DNA of 64,000 bases, taken from Agrypnia vestita. Lineage: Eukaryota > Arthropoda > Insecta > Trichoptera > Phryganeidae. The notes beneath the pieces were generated by a model, which did not search any database, was not told the origin of the DNA, and was given only the letters and a program-made list of their open reading frames with translations. Position 1 is the stretch's first letter. Each line of letters begins with the position of its first letter. The stretch is taken from positions 1-64,000 of the forward strand of contig JADDOH010024964.1 of assembly GCA_016648135.1 (NCBI GenBank), written 5' to 3'. The translations under genes and the position numbers were made by a program. Shown in pieces: positions 19,401-27,202 of this stretch.

Positions 19401-21612
19401 TGGAAAGTATGGATAAGGAGAGAACGAAATGATTCATGGTGATCATAAGACAGTGAATTTTGAGTTTATGAGCAACAGCTCTCGTGTCGGCCCTACACTA
19501 TCGCCACCCAATTCGGCATTTTTTAATGCTAAAGTGATCATCCTCCTAGCGCTTCTTAAACTCATATGAGTGCAAGCGGCGAGGGAGGCGTCCACACAAA
19601 ACCGCTTCACTGTCATCAAAAGCAAACCACACAATACAAAACAATAGAATCAGATATGATGCAATGAAATGCATATACGTGAGGAAATATCTTAAAAGAC
19701 GGTTAAACTAGGTACAGCAGTCACTTCCTGAGGGAAAAATGAAAAGAAAGTTGTACAAATCAAACAAAGGACTCGCTAGTCCGGAAAAACCACGCCGGCA
19801 GACATAAACCACGGTAGAGCTTATGATCATGGGACAGAGTCTAGTCCCCTTAAGAGGCCATTATACCTGGCTAATTTCATATCTCTGACAAATGTTGCGC
19901 TTGTGGCGGTCCAGAGCCGTCGCGATTCTAGCCGCACCCCGGCAACCACCAATCAGGGCTCGGTGCGGCTAACCCGGTTCCGGCCGCCTATAGGTAGAAC
20001 CACTCTGTCGCCGGCCGCCGTAGCAATAGCAAGTTATATTTGATATTCGTATGCGACCACATCTGTACGTTGTTACAATAAATAGCGTCGTTTCATTGCA
20101 CACTGTGAGTATCATTTACACTTTCCAAATTTCCAAATTTATTTATTTATTTATTGTTTATTTACATTTACATTAGTTAATACAAGATATTAATAACTGC
20201 CACACTAGGTAAAAACCTGTTCTGTGGCAGTTATTCTCATATGGTATTTATGTAGTAGTAAAAAATGACAATTAAAGAATCTAAATCTAAAAGAAAATAA
20301 AAAGAAAAGAAAATACACATACAAAATTAAGATAAGAATTTAAGTACTTACAAAAATAAATATTATATTATAGTATACTTTGTTTCTCATTCCTGCCTCT
20401 GCTGCATTCATCACACAGATCACACGCGACACTCGCACAATACACGCCACGTGCCGACAAGACAGAGCGCCTTTGGACGTGAGGGCATTCTTTCCAAACA
20501 TTTTTATCTCGCTTTATTTTTTCTCTATTATTTACCGTCAAAATCTGTCAACCTCAAAAAATTCATTACACAAACATATAGTGTGTCTCATAGCTAGTAG
20601 CAAAAAATTTACAGGTGGACTCCTGCCTCGATAATTGGTCAAAAAAGCATGATATAATGTATATATAACATAACGAACGTAATATCAAAAGTTATATATA
20701 TTCTTGCAAAAAGTTGAACTATTATTACAGTAACTTATATCGATTATGAAAAATTCATTCGCTTTAATAAAAGTCGAATAAAATGATAAAAACCTTTTAA
20801 AAATTGAAAACAGATTTTTTTTACAACATTTTAATCATTTTATTAAATTTTTTGTTTATTGATATTATATTTATATAGGTTGTAACAGAGCTAGTCCACA
20901 TTGTCCACAATACTTTAAAGGTGGATTCCTGAATTGATTATGAATCGAAAATGTTCAAGAATCCATGATCTAATATCAATAGTTAAAGAGATATGCGACA
21001 TCAAAGTTTTATTTCAATATTTCTGACTTATTGTTTGCAAAACGTTGGACTATCGTTACAGTAACTTATATCTAATATTGAAAATTCATTCCCTTTAATA
21101 CGAGTCAGACAAAATTATAAAAACCATTTTTTCAGGTTTTTTTATTATTTTATTTAACTTTTATCACAAGAAATGAATTTTTTATAATCGATATAAGTTA
21201 CTGTAATCGATATAACTTCAACATTTTGTAAAAAATAAGTCAGAAATATTGAGAAAAAAAAGCAAACTTTGATATTGCACAACTCCATAACCATCGATAT
21301 TACCGTCAATCAAGGCAGGAATCCACCTCTTAAGTATCGTGGACCAGCTCTGTCGCACCCCGTGCGTCAGGTAATGCTGCAGGACTCACCGCTGAAGGGC
21401 TGCGTCCTCCAGCCGTAGCCCACGTTGAGCTCCCGGCTGCCGCTGAAGAGGCCGAAGGTCACGCGGCCGCGGCTGCCCGTACTGTTGGCGCGCGCGGCCA
21501 GCGCCTGCGCCCAGCGCGGCGTGCCCAGCGCGGCCGCCAGCAGCGCGCCCGACAGGCAGCAGCCCAGGAAGGTGCCGAAGATCAGGCAGCGCCGGAACAC
21601 CGTCAGCTTCAT
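7358..21612 (-). CDS. CLRN: Clarin (CLRN-family tetraspan membrane protein), complete four-exon gene
   Basis: Spliced coding exons are 21612-21390, 10225-10037, 8624-8489 and 7493-7358 (223+189+136+136 = 684 nt), giving 227 residues plus stop. Human clarin-1 is 232. Introns are GT-AG with phases 1, 1 and 2, and the codons join in frame. Four hydrophobic segments are at about residues 9-29, 90-114, 126-150 and 184-204. Clarin hallmarks are GTPRW just after the first helix, an NST glycosylation site in the first loop, FGLFSG (vertebrate YGLFHG), GLYLWNALA, and SFWFVVG opening the last helix. The C-terminus IMLY could be a class II PDZ ligand. In vertebrates clarins serve hair cells and photoreceptors (Usher syndrome 3A for CLRN1). 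From memory the fly homologue is CG1103. The start at 21612 fits the family. An upstream in-frame ATG at 21657 is possible, but a potential acceptor at 21633-21634 suggests an untranslated upstream exon instead. Confidence 0.88.
7494..8488 (-). other. Clarin intron 3
   Basis: The 995-bp intron is AT-rich and has canonical GT-AG ends. A pogo-like end (cagtataacctcgtaaac, preceded by TA) is at about 7564, with no matching second end found. Nothing else is recognisable. Confidence 0.7.
8489..8624 (-). CDS. Clarin coding exon 3 (residues 138-182)
   Basis: It has acceptor cattgtag|tg and donor tttttg|gtaaat. It encodes VFADLGAILLWVVEYYTKIQ and the second extracellular loop ending in ADFGRSF. It contains no ATG, so it is invisible to ATG-based ORF finding. 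It joins exon 4 to give the conserved SFW. Confidence 0.88.
8625..10036 (-). other. Clarin intron 2
   Basis: The 1412-bp intron has canonical ends. It holds a SINE-like fragment at 9385-9506. Small plus-strand open frames around 9043-9318 are not supported as genes. Confidence 0.7.
9385..9506 (-). repeat. tRNA-derived SINE-like fragment
   Basis: It shares with 49505-49697 (same strand) and 59204-59390 (opposite strand) the stretches atcaatattcttactatttt, aggacta and, at the other end, ccaacaagct. On the minus strand the unit begins agcttgttggtt and has a decayed A-box region. This copy is shorter and more diverged. Confidence 0.5.
10037..10225 (-). CDS. Clarin coding exon 2 (residues 75-137)
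   Basis: It lies between the acceptor ttttattccag|ta and the donor gcgg|gtaaga. It encodes VPMMVQSEPELLHQ, helix 2 (AWIGTVACTGAGLALAALGA) and the start of helix 3 (VPGLYLWNALA). The frame is phase 1 in and phase 1 out. Confidence 0.9.
10550..10850. repeat. MITE family A, full inverted-repeat copy in clarin intron 1
   Basis: The two ends are inverted complements: ctcatagagaaaaagctatt and gaaagtaggtat at the left, and acctactttttcacataaat with agcttcctctctatgag at the right. The centre carries the inverted pair gcttaagtgatcac / gtgatccagctg. The same termini recur near 14475, 17590, 18120, 29640, 41140 and 58860. No protein is encoded. Confidence 0.65.
11240..11440 (-). repeat. SINE-like unit with a tRNA-like head (type 1)
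   Basis: On the minus strand a tRNA-like block (11399-11324) has an A-box-like tggcttagtggtcagagc and a B-box ggttcgaatc. It is followed by a tail, aatattttttcgttaattag, that is shared with the unit at 49750-49920. Acceptor pairing is imperfect, so I call it a tRNA-derived repeat rather than a tRNA gene. Confidence 0.55.
11715..12999 (+). mobile_element. mariner transposon, copy 1 (1285 bp), inactivated
   Basis: Terminal inverted repeats start ttaggtccttacatatgaaa and end in the complement tatgtaaggacctaa. TA target duplications are at 11713-11714 and 13000-13001. It lies in clarin intron 1, antisense to the gene. Copy 2 at 35906-37020 is very similar apart from a deletion of about 170 bp. 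TIRs and TSD are sharp, so the insertion is not ancient. Confidence 0.92.
11902..12896 (+). pseudogene. mariner transposase (DD34D), frameshifted
   Basis: The reading frame opens at MKNLKYRVIYEYEFHRG with the paired helix-turn-helix DNA-binding region (about residues 1-110, including GRPETKVDNEELKAIV). The first catalytic Asp is in ITCDEKWILYDN. Just after it an indel near 12380 shifts the frame and gives a stop at 12400-12402. The correct frame resumes at about 12441 with the second Asp in LLLHDN and the third in LAPTDYHFF, 34 residues apart, the classical mariner spacing. A second small indel near 12878 alters the last residues. It cannot make full-length transposase. The start at 11902 was chosen because the upstream in-frame residues are not conserved in mariner proteins. 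Confidence 0.9.
13282..13880 (-). pseudogene. 5'-truncated non-LTR retrotransposon (family L1a), copy 1
   Basis: The minus frame reads KVNGALNAIMANRNLSKEAR, VLVPTLMYGSEAWNWQKR, EMRSLRRLCGKSLVDSVRNE and LRWFGHVERMNEERMVKKIY, the usual post-reverse-transcriptase region of insect LINEs. One frameshift follows near 13490. The 3' end carries a (ttag)n tail, seen on plus as aactaactaactaacc at 13284-13299. Two other copies end the same way (16126-16693 and 33955-34262). The reverse transcriptase and endonuclease are missing. Confidence 0.75.
14036..14077. repeat. Short perfect inverted duplication
   Basis: Arms of 18 bp (cagttggtggtgattaga and its complement) at 14036-14053 and 14060-14077 enclose six bases. 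A further, diverged copy of the local sequence follows (attagagtgcattc at about 14101-14114). Confidence 0.7.
14470..14775. repeat. MITE family A, rearranged copy
   Basis: It begins with the family end (atcaagacatattatagacg, aaaataggtatggaagtct, gtgtttatagggcttac). It continues with the inner part in the orientation complementary to that at 17870-18100, for example acatctatcaaattttagag against the complement of aaaaatttgatagatgt. Confidence 0.5.
14776..15020 (+). pseudogene. LINE C-terminal relic (family L2), copy 1
   Basis: The DNA matches 38395-38645 closely: gctgggatatatcttgcgga, gatgccggcat, caggcaagaccagaa, gggccgtccc, ttgggctgacgtg, ataggaatatttggaacctt, agggaccccgaccc. Frames are broken. 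It ends in a gaagaagaagaagc run. Confidence 0.6.
15440..15575. repeat. Half copy of foldback MITE family B
   Basis: It contains atgcaaactttgatactgca, tcatggttgcttgaacattt, caaggcaggaatccaactgt and tggactagctatgttacacc, the right arm of the family seen complete at 20880-21358 and 32310-32715. Confidence 0.55.
16126..16693 (+). pseudogene. 5'-truncated non-LTR retrotransposon (family L1a), copy 2
   Basis: The same protein region as at 13282-13880 is on the plus strand: MANKNLSKEARLVVHNGVLV, then RRLCGKSLVDRVRNEQIR. The stretch coding the next 18 or so residues is replaced by an agtttggtttggtttggc run, which causes a frameshift. The continuation is WFGHVERMNEERMVKKIYEA, GRPRKTWRDQVLQVFEDG and WRSILSAYPCGETA with its stop at 16666-16668. 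It ends with ggttagttaattagttagtt. Confidence 0.78.
17530..17740. repeat. MITE family A fragment
   Basis: It carries ccctatgaacgtccaagact, tccatacctacttttacata and catcgtctctatgatatt, then an attagagattagagattaga micro-repeat, then the outer family edge ttcttgaaaaatttggacat. Confidence 0.5.
17870..18190. repeat. MITE family A, long copy
   Basis: It aligns over about 320 bp with 58590-58925: gactgcaggtggcg, catacgaaacaagttgtgta, aaaaatttgatagat, tagtctatcatgggtggaaa, and the end ccttcatgcc/tccatacc plus cgtctctatgagacatct. No coding content. Confidence 0.6.
18440..18500 (-). repeat. Hammerhead-like relic in a repeat
   Basis: The minus strand reads ttgaaaatggccagtgctat, then ctgtccgaaacgttgggt. 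The segment ccgaaacgttggg is the 3' part of the conserved tract seen in Penelope-type terminal repeats, but the CTGATGA half is decayed. Listed only as a degenerate relative. Confidence 0.25.
18555..18596. repeat. Short inverted duplication
   Basis: Arms of 20 bp (cactccagaaatcgagatcc and its complement, one mismatch) are separated by two bases. The right-hand neighbour (18600-18790) is a half copy of MITE family B. Confidence 0.7.
18600..18790. repeat. Half copy of foldback MITE family B
   Basis: It holds gatataagttactgtaatga, aaaaataagtcagaaatatt, tgcaaactttgatgtcgcat and ggtcataatagcttgaactt, as at 21190-21330. Confidence 0.5.
18817..18990. repeat. GA-rich then TA-rich microsatellite
   Basis: About 105 bp of imperfect (GA)n is followed by about 65 bp of (TA)n. 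It is followed at 19010-19040 by the repeat motif ccgtcatttttgacgggtca, also found at 33830 and 37265. Confidence 0.85.
19040..19880. other. Unassigned intronic DNA
   Basis: Mixed composition, within clarin intron 1. The open frame on the minus strand at 19443-19634 has no recognisable similarity. Nothing else is seen. Confidence 0.4.
19893..20120 (+). mobile_element. Possible solo LTR
   Basis: A GC-rich block starting TGTTGCGCTTGTGG changes into a region with ttatatttgatat and a poly(A) signal (caataaatag, about 20080). It can be ended at CA near 20100-20120. No second copy or clean target duplication is seen, so this is a weak call from composition and signal order. Confidence 0.3.
20136..20370 (-). 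repeat. LINE 3' end fragment
   Basis: On the minus strand it ends in a (taaa)n tail (plus: atttatttatttatttattg). Upstream is the hairpin-forming pair ataactgccaca / tgtggcagttat around 20195-20235, a common LINE 3' UTR feature. No protein part is left. Confidence 0.45.
20583..20860. repeat. Foldback MITE family B, left-half copy
   Basis: It starts gtctcatagctagtagcaaa and aaatttacaggtggactcct, the same terminus as the element at 32310-32715. It continues with the inner arm (agtaacttatatcgattatg). Confidence 0.55.
20880..21358. repeat. Foldback MITE family B, complete inverted repeat
   Basis: The left end, gtaacagagctagtccacat and gtggattcctga, is the complement of the right end, caggaatccacct and tggaccagctctgtcgcacc. 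Inner arms also pair (agtaacttatatc / gatataagttactg). The element is about 480 bp and lies directly downstream of the clarin exon 1 donor. Confidence 0.65.
21390..21612 (-). CDS. Clarin coding exon 1 (residues 1-74 plus 1 nt)
   Basis: It encodes MKLTVFRRCLIFGTFLGCCL, the rest of helix 1, GTPRW and the first extracellular loop through GYGWRTQPFS. The donor is cttcagcg|gtgagt. The exon is very GC-rich (cg-dense), unlike the AT-rich introns, which is typical of a selected coding exon in such a genome. Confidence 0.88.
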
Positions 21613-21659
21613 GCTGGACCGGATGTGCCCACCTGCGCCACCACACAGCACATTCATTT

Positions 21660-22195
21660 ATTGGAAAAATCATTCAATTATCTCTACAAATGAAAAAGTT
21701 ATGGGGTTTCAAAGTTGCGTTGCAAAAATAATTTCGTTTCGTGCGAAGGTCCAGCGTGTGACGTCACTTGACCTAACCGACGCGGCTCGACTATCGACTA
21801 GGTCAAATGACATCACAGGCGGCACAGGCCACAAAATACATAAACTTAAATAATCTACTTCTCAACATTATTACATGATATGGTATTTACTTTGTGGTGC
21901 AACATGATATTATAATTTAAACTAAATTGAACTTTGTAATGCAAACACGTTGAGTTAAATTCTGAAAAAACACTCATAAACAACACCACATTCTTATAAA
22001 CGTCTCCACTTCGCAGCATCTTTCCCTTGAAGACCACACAAAGAATCACAACAACTGCTCCGCGACTCACTTACTCTAGGTACTCAAATAAGATGAAATA
22101 ATTTCTGTATTTAGGTTAGTTATAAATTATAACTGATGATGATAGGAAATGCTCCTCTCGAAACTATAGTAGTGATAAATTTAACTTCAATTTAA
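21660..22195. other. Upstream of clarin exon 1, no gene assigned
   Basis: GC content falls sharply after 21650. A motif, aactttgtaatgcaaacacg with ttgagtta, recurs at about 29346-29375. There is no clear TATA or other promoter signal. Confidence 0.4.
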
Positions 22196-22465
22196 TTTAA
22201 ATTATAAAAATCTATTTCTGTCATTTATCTCTTGATCTATATTTTAATTCCATTAAGATAAATTTAGCATTATCAACATCACGAACATTTCTCCATTAAT
22301 CCCGACATACCACCAACACATATGGACACGTTTAAATTATAAAAATCTATTTCTGTCATTTATCTCTTGATCTATATTTTAATTCCATTAAGATAAATTT
22401 AGCATTATCAACATCACGAACATTTCTCCATTAATCCCGACATACCACCAACACATATGGACACG
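22196..22465. repeat. Perfect 135-bp tandem duplication
   Basis: 22196-22330 and 22331-22465 read identically, with each unit running from tttaaattataaaaatctat to catatggacacg. No difference was found, so it is very recent, or an assembly artefact. Confidence 0.9.
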
Positions 22466-22752
22466 AACTATAGGTCGACCACAATCAAAAGACCATTCCC
22501 TAGCTTTGTCCGGTAAGAAGACAGCGGGGGAAAGTTACCTGGCAAGCCCGTATTACAAGTTTCAATATGATATTCCAAATAAATATATATCTTTTAGTTT
22601 AAAAAAGGTTACTTACTAGAAAAACTTATATTGTGTTCATTTTTGCATCGCAACAACACACATATTTTTTGGGCATATTCTTTTGAATGCGCTCTGGCTA
22701 TAATGTAAATTTCTTGGTACACAACGTCATCAAAATCATATATTCTATTCAA

Positions 22753-22998
22753 CATTGAAGTGTCGGTGACGGCTTACCCTATCCACAATCCAACATTAAA
22801 GTGTCGGTAACGGCTTACTCTATCCACAATCCAACATTAAAGTGTCGGTAACGGCTTACCCTATCCACAATCCAACATTAAAGTGTAGGTAACGGCTTAC
22901 CCTATCCACAATCCAACATTAAAGTGTCGGTAACGGCTTACTCTATCCACAATCCAACATTAAAGTGTCGGTAACGGCTTACCCTATCCACAATCCAA
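22753..22998. repeat. 41-bp satellite, six copies
   Basis: Six head-to-tail units start at 22753, 22794, 22835, 22876, 22917 and 22958. Each reads cattaaagtgtcggtaacgg then cttaccctatccacaatcca plus a. The units differ by one or two bases (tactct/taccct, gaag/aaag). A seventh unit starts and breaks off at 22999. There are no spacers, so it is not a CRISPR array. Confidence 0.92.
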
Positions 22999-23779
22999 CA
23001 GTAGGGGAAGGTGGTGTCAAAAGTAACAAAATAAACATTCTGGTTTATAACAAAATTATTAACCGGTTAAATTACCTGATTTTTTTTCAAAGCTCTTCCA
23101 TATATTTAGAAACCAAGTGTATGGTTAAAAAATTGAAGGTATTAAGAATTTTTGTTTATTTGAAAATTAAAAAAAGAAGAAAACTGTTACATTTGACACC
23201 AAAGTGGTAATCGATAGTAACACTCGTGGTGTCAATTGTAACATAAGTCACATGAAATATAATGTATCTACTTATTTTTATTAGGTACATTTTTATGTAC
23301 TAAATGACTATAAACCTACCTACTATCTACTCCAGATACATCCACCTACCCACCTTTTCACCTATCACATAAATGTAAAGCTGTCAAAACCTGATGCATG
23401 ATGTGACTTAAACAACAATTTAACTGTCAAGAATGACTAACGGCGAAATTCATCTAGAGTTGCGGTAAAAGCCATTTCTTCCGACAAAAAAGTATCGTTC
23501 GAGGTCTAAGTAATTTACTTTTCCCATTGAGGATATACTGTACAATCAGTTGATTGACAGAAAAATCTGTGGCATCCTACATAATATTGTACGTTCCGAC
23601 GCTACAATGTCGAAACATTAAATAAAAACGATTTTGATGACACATGGCAAAAATCGCGTGCAGTGGACTTGCGCACCGGCTTATTAAACGAGATTTTCAC
23701 TAAACCTATTGTGATGTTGGGTCCTTACTTATGAACATGCCATTTTCTAATACTAGTCTACACTCCATTCTACGTAGGG
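22999..23779. other. Unassigned DNA with a diverged mariner-like end
   Basis: ggtgtcaaaagtaac near 23015 and ggtgtcaattgtaac near 23230 form a spaced direct pair. At 23717-23745 ttgggtccttacttatgaac resembles the mariner terminus at 11715, but no partner end was found. No gene seen. Confidence 0.35.
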
Positions 23780-24731
23780 CATTCGAACCGGGTAGAACCG
23801 AAAACCGGGTAATTTTCGACGGGTTAATTTAATTTAAATATTTTTTTCAATTTTTTCAATTTTAATGGAAGCGCCGAATCGGCGTTCTTAAACGACTAAC
23901 GTCCTTGAACGAAAAAGAAAAGGGACAGCACTTAGCGGCCTATAGATTTCGAGAAAAGCGAATGCGTAGATGAAATCTTGATGAAACCAATTTAAAAATA
24001 CATTTTAAAAATTTAGAATCCACTGGCAAAAGAAGTCCAGTTTTGGAAAATCTGTATAATTATTTATTGTCTATACGGCCCACTTCAACCGAAAGTGAAC
24101 GCGTATTTTCCGTGGCCAACAATTTTTGTTCAAAAATTAGAAGTTCAATGAAATACACCACATTAAATTCGTTAGTGTTTTTAAAATACCACTTTTTACA
24201 AAAAAAACATCACTAAAAGATACTTTGTTTCTCTACCTACATAATATATGATACATTTAATAAATACAATCATTTAATTTATTTTATAATTGTAATAAAA
24301 TTTATTTCCTCTGTATTTTTCATGTGCAATTTTTATTATTATTGCAAATATGTGTTAAAATGAATATTTCGGTTTTGTACTGTTGCACATGTACATATGT
24401 ATTATGTTAGTATATGTATATACGTACCTACCGATGGAATGTAAAAATATTCCAATTGAGTAAAGTATTAAGAATTACATAATATCTATATTGATTTTAT
24501 TTCAATACCCTATTTTTTTAAATAAATTATATTGATTATTAAAGTAAAATTAAATATATCACGTCATATTTAATCAAAGATTCAAATATAATAAAAATTG
24601 GACTCTCAACTGCTTACAAAAGTAGTTTATTTAATAGCTTACAAAAATTACCCGGAACCAAACCGCGTACCCGGTTCTTCCTCGTTCTTACTCGTAGAAC
24701 CGGGTAATGAATTAGGCCGGGTATTTGGATG
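23780..24731 (+). mobile_element. hAT transposon relic
   Basis: The outer ends cattcgaaccgggtagaacc and, on the other side, the complement of catccaaatacccgg form a poor inverted repeat with several cccgg/ccggg motifs near both ends. It encloses the C-terminal part of a hAT transposase. No exact 8-bp duplication was found, so the limits are approximate. Confidence 0.5.
23974..24216 (+). pseudogene. hAT transposase C-terminal dimerisation region
   Basis: The open frame without ATG includes SPVLENLYNYLLSIRPTSTE, then SERVFSVANNFCSKIRSSMK and LNSLVFLKYHF before a TAA. P-T-S-(x)2-S-E-R-x-F-S followed by L-x-x-L-x-F-L-K is the hallmark of the hAT dimerisation domain. An in-frame stop lies directly upstream. 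The RNase-H-like core is lost. Confidence 0.72.
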
Positions 24732-24924
24732 CTAATTCTACACTACATCTCCCTCGGCTCGAAAAGAGATCTTCTTCCTGAGGATACCCTTTTCCCCTCG
24801 ATCTTGCCCTTAGTGATCAAATCCAAAAAGTAGTAGGCACATTTCCCCTCTAAACACATGACCCAAGCATGACACCTTTCAGAATTAAATTAATGTAGGA
24901 AAAAAAATTATCTTCACTTTCTTA

Positions 24925-25450
24925 CCACCTTCCTCTGTTTTTTCTCTCATTTCTATTTTGATCGACGTCTGAAACGTCGATTTTTTCTAAATAAAATTCA
25001 CTTTCGAAACAAAACAAATCACACTTAAAACGTAACACGCAACAAACGAGACACGACAAAAATTCACACGGCGAGATGCAAATCTCACGAGACAATAAAA
25101 AAATTAAAAATAATACATACCCACGCGCAACGGGCGTCGTCGGGTGCGCCTCTACCCCGCACGTGTGCTATCAAAATGCGCTTTCACCTTTTCCAAGTTC
25201 ACACATCTCACGCGGAGAAGAGGCTCGATTGTTGCCGCACATCAGATCTCACGGTGGCCTTCTGACGCTTCGACTTTTCTTTTCGTGCAAAATGGTGGGT
25301 TTATCGTATTTATTGCCTATTATTACTATACATAGTTACGCTGTCGTCTCCGCGGGCTTTCTGACTATCATTTTCGACGCGGATAGCATTCTTCCTTCAT
25401 CAGCGCGGCTCTCACATCCCCGCGTGCGAGTTAATCTGAAACAATAGAAA
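24925..25450 (-). promoter_or_regulatory. Possible upstream exon or promoter region for clarin
   Basis: A stretch with unusually many CG dinucleotides for this window lies 3.3 kb upstream of clarin exon 1. On the minus strand it ends in a good donor (aggaaggtg|gtaagaaag at about 24925). This could be a 5' untranslated exon. No TATA or initiator is evident and the plus-strand open frames here have no known similarity. Inference only. Confidence 0.22.
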
Positions 25451-25664
25451 AAATGTTATAATTATCAGCAGTGGCCAATGACTTGGGCGCTTCGTTCGAT
25501 TGTTGCTATTGAAAAAAAAAACATCTTCGCAGTTTAATTATTTTGAAAATATAGTGTGTAAGGCCACCCAAAATGTCACTTAAAAATCATATAGATAATA
25601 ATAATATTACACGAGAAAAGATTTAGTGAAAAAAACACGCTTTAAATAAAATAAATGTTCGGCC

Positions 25665-25885
25665 AAAAAATGTTTGCCTCACTCTCCAAATAAAAGGTGG
25701 GCGCTCAGTTGTTGATGGAGGAAAATCGCCCACTAGCATACAAAATCACTTCGAACCCAATCTTAATATTAACTAACATACAAAATCACTTCGATAGAAA
25801 ACTAGCGCCATCTTTTGGTGAGTCCATTAACTAATTTCCCATATAAAACTTTGATTAGTTAATAATGATGGACTAATTTATTGTT
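25665..25885. repeat. Interspersed repeat (family G), copy 1
   Basis: It shares with 53865-54160 the blocks actctccaaataaaa, ccatcttttggtgag and attaactaatttcccatata followed by aaactttga. Copy 1 abuts the LINE at 25881. Confidence 0.6.
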
Positions 25886-26486
25886 AGTGAATCGAATAAT
25901 CGAATTATACGATGAACATATCGATTATATTATAAGTAAGGCTTATAGGGCTTTAGGTTTTATCATGAGGATATCTAAAAATTTTAAGTGTGTAAAGAGA
26001 TTGAAAGTACTTTACTGCACTTTTGTCAGAAGCAAACTTGAATACGCAACGCAAGTATGGAACCCCCAGTGTATGATCTATGTAAATCGCTTGGAACAAA
26101 TTCAAAAAAAAATTATTCGCTTTCTCAACTTCAAATTCAATTGCATTTCTGACGATTATGACAGTTCATGCAAAAAATATCACATCCTACCATTAAACAA
26201 ACGTCGCGAAATAGGTGATTTGATGTACCTACTAAAAATTGTATCAGGCAACGTCGACTGTCCTGAACTATTAAAAAGACTAAAATGCCATGTTCCCTGT
26301 AGATCTCGTAGACACAACCCAGTCTTTCACATTGATTTTACCTCATCCAACTATCGTCGTAATTCATATTTCTTGAGGGTATGCGATGCATTCAATAAAC
26401 TGATAAGATTATTGGATATTGATCTGTTCGAGTGCAGCCACACAAGATTAAGAAAAATTTTGAGTGCTGAATTTTTTTCTACTTAA
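25881..26486 (+). CDS. LINE reverse transcriptase C-terminal fragment
   Basis: The 201-residue frame includes AYRALGFIMRISKNF, LKVLYCTFVRSKLEYATQVW and LEQIQKKIIRFLNFKFN. These are the conserved post-catalytic segment of Jockey/CR1-like reverse transcriptases, where a small helical region with S-x-L-x-Y-x-x-x-V-W-x-P is standard. The catalytic YADD part is absent, so the fragment cannot retrotranspose. The frame is uninterrupted, which suggests a young insertion. The first ATG is fortuitous. Confidence 0.75.
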   Translation: MLVNRIIELYDEHIDYIISKAYRALGFIMRISKNFKCVKRLKVLYCTFVRSKLEYATQVWNPQCMIYVNRLEQIQKKIIRFLNFKFNCISDDYDSSCKKYHILPLNKRREIGDLMYLLKIVSGNVDCPELLKRLKCHVPCRSRRHNPVFHIDFTSSNYRRNSYFLRVCDAFNKLIRLLDIDLFECSHTRLRKILSAEFFST

Positions 26487-26945
26487 TAATTAAGTCACTT
26501 TTTCTCTTGTTCATTCTTTTTGTATTATTTTCAATATGCCTATGTTTTTCTGCTAATAATTAAGTCTCCTTTTCTTTTGTTTAAATTTTTTATTCTTTCT
26601 TTTTATATAATTCTTAACATGCCTAATTTCTAAGAAAAATTTTGAGTGCAGAATTTTTTTCCTACTTAATAATTAAGTCTCTTTTTCTCTTTGTATTATT
26701 TTTTAACATGCCTATGTTTTTCTGCTCATAATTAAGTTTCTTTTTCTTTTGTTTAAATTTTTTATTCCTTCTTTCTATATAATTTTTAATATGCCTTAGT
26801 TTAATTCATAAATATTTATCATTACTAACATATTTCTAAATGTGGAGACCTGTAATTGGCCATCGATATTATATCAATGTTTTCTATGCTTCTTTGTTGT
26901 GCTGTTGTTCTCCCATGAATATTAAATAAATAAATAAATAGCTTC
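25881..26945 (+). mobile_element. 5'-truncated Jockey/CR1-like LINE (family L3), copy 1
   Basis: An open C-terminal coding part is followed by a 3' UTR of about 450 bp built of imperfect repeats (taataattaagtctcctttt, aacatgcctaa, taagaaaaattttgagtgca). It ends in taaataaataaata at about 26926-26940. A minus-strand copy with the same repeats is at 42590-43300. Confidence 0.78.
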
Positions 26946-27202
26946 GTATCTGTGAGACTCAAGCTTAAACTATAATTTATCGTAAGCTTAAACTAGCTGA
27001 GCCAAGTTGATACAACCGGCCCTTATATGATGATAAATTTATAAAAAATTATCGTCAGCGAGCGGCTCCTCCCCAATGTGACGTCAAGGGTCACCAAATA
27101 TTATAAAAACAATGCGATATTATTTCGTGATATTTATTTATAAACACGACCATAACAGTATTTTTGTCGTTTTAATTACAAAAATTCACAGATTCCGTAT
27201 CC

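Noticed and set aside
21425..21853. 142-residue plus-strand frame over clarin exon 1
   Set aside because: It is the antisense shadow of the GC-rich clarin exon. The minus strand has the domain and the splice logic.
22753..22998. Regular repeat array, CRISPR considered
   Set aside because: Units are contiguous with no unique spacers, there are no cas genes, and the host is clearly a eukaryote.
23717..23745. Second mariner family from a TIR-like ttgggtccttacttatgaac
   Set aside because: There is no partner end, no TA on both sides, and no transposase sequence nearby.
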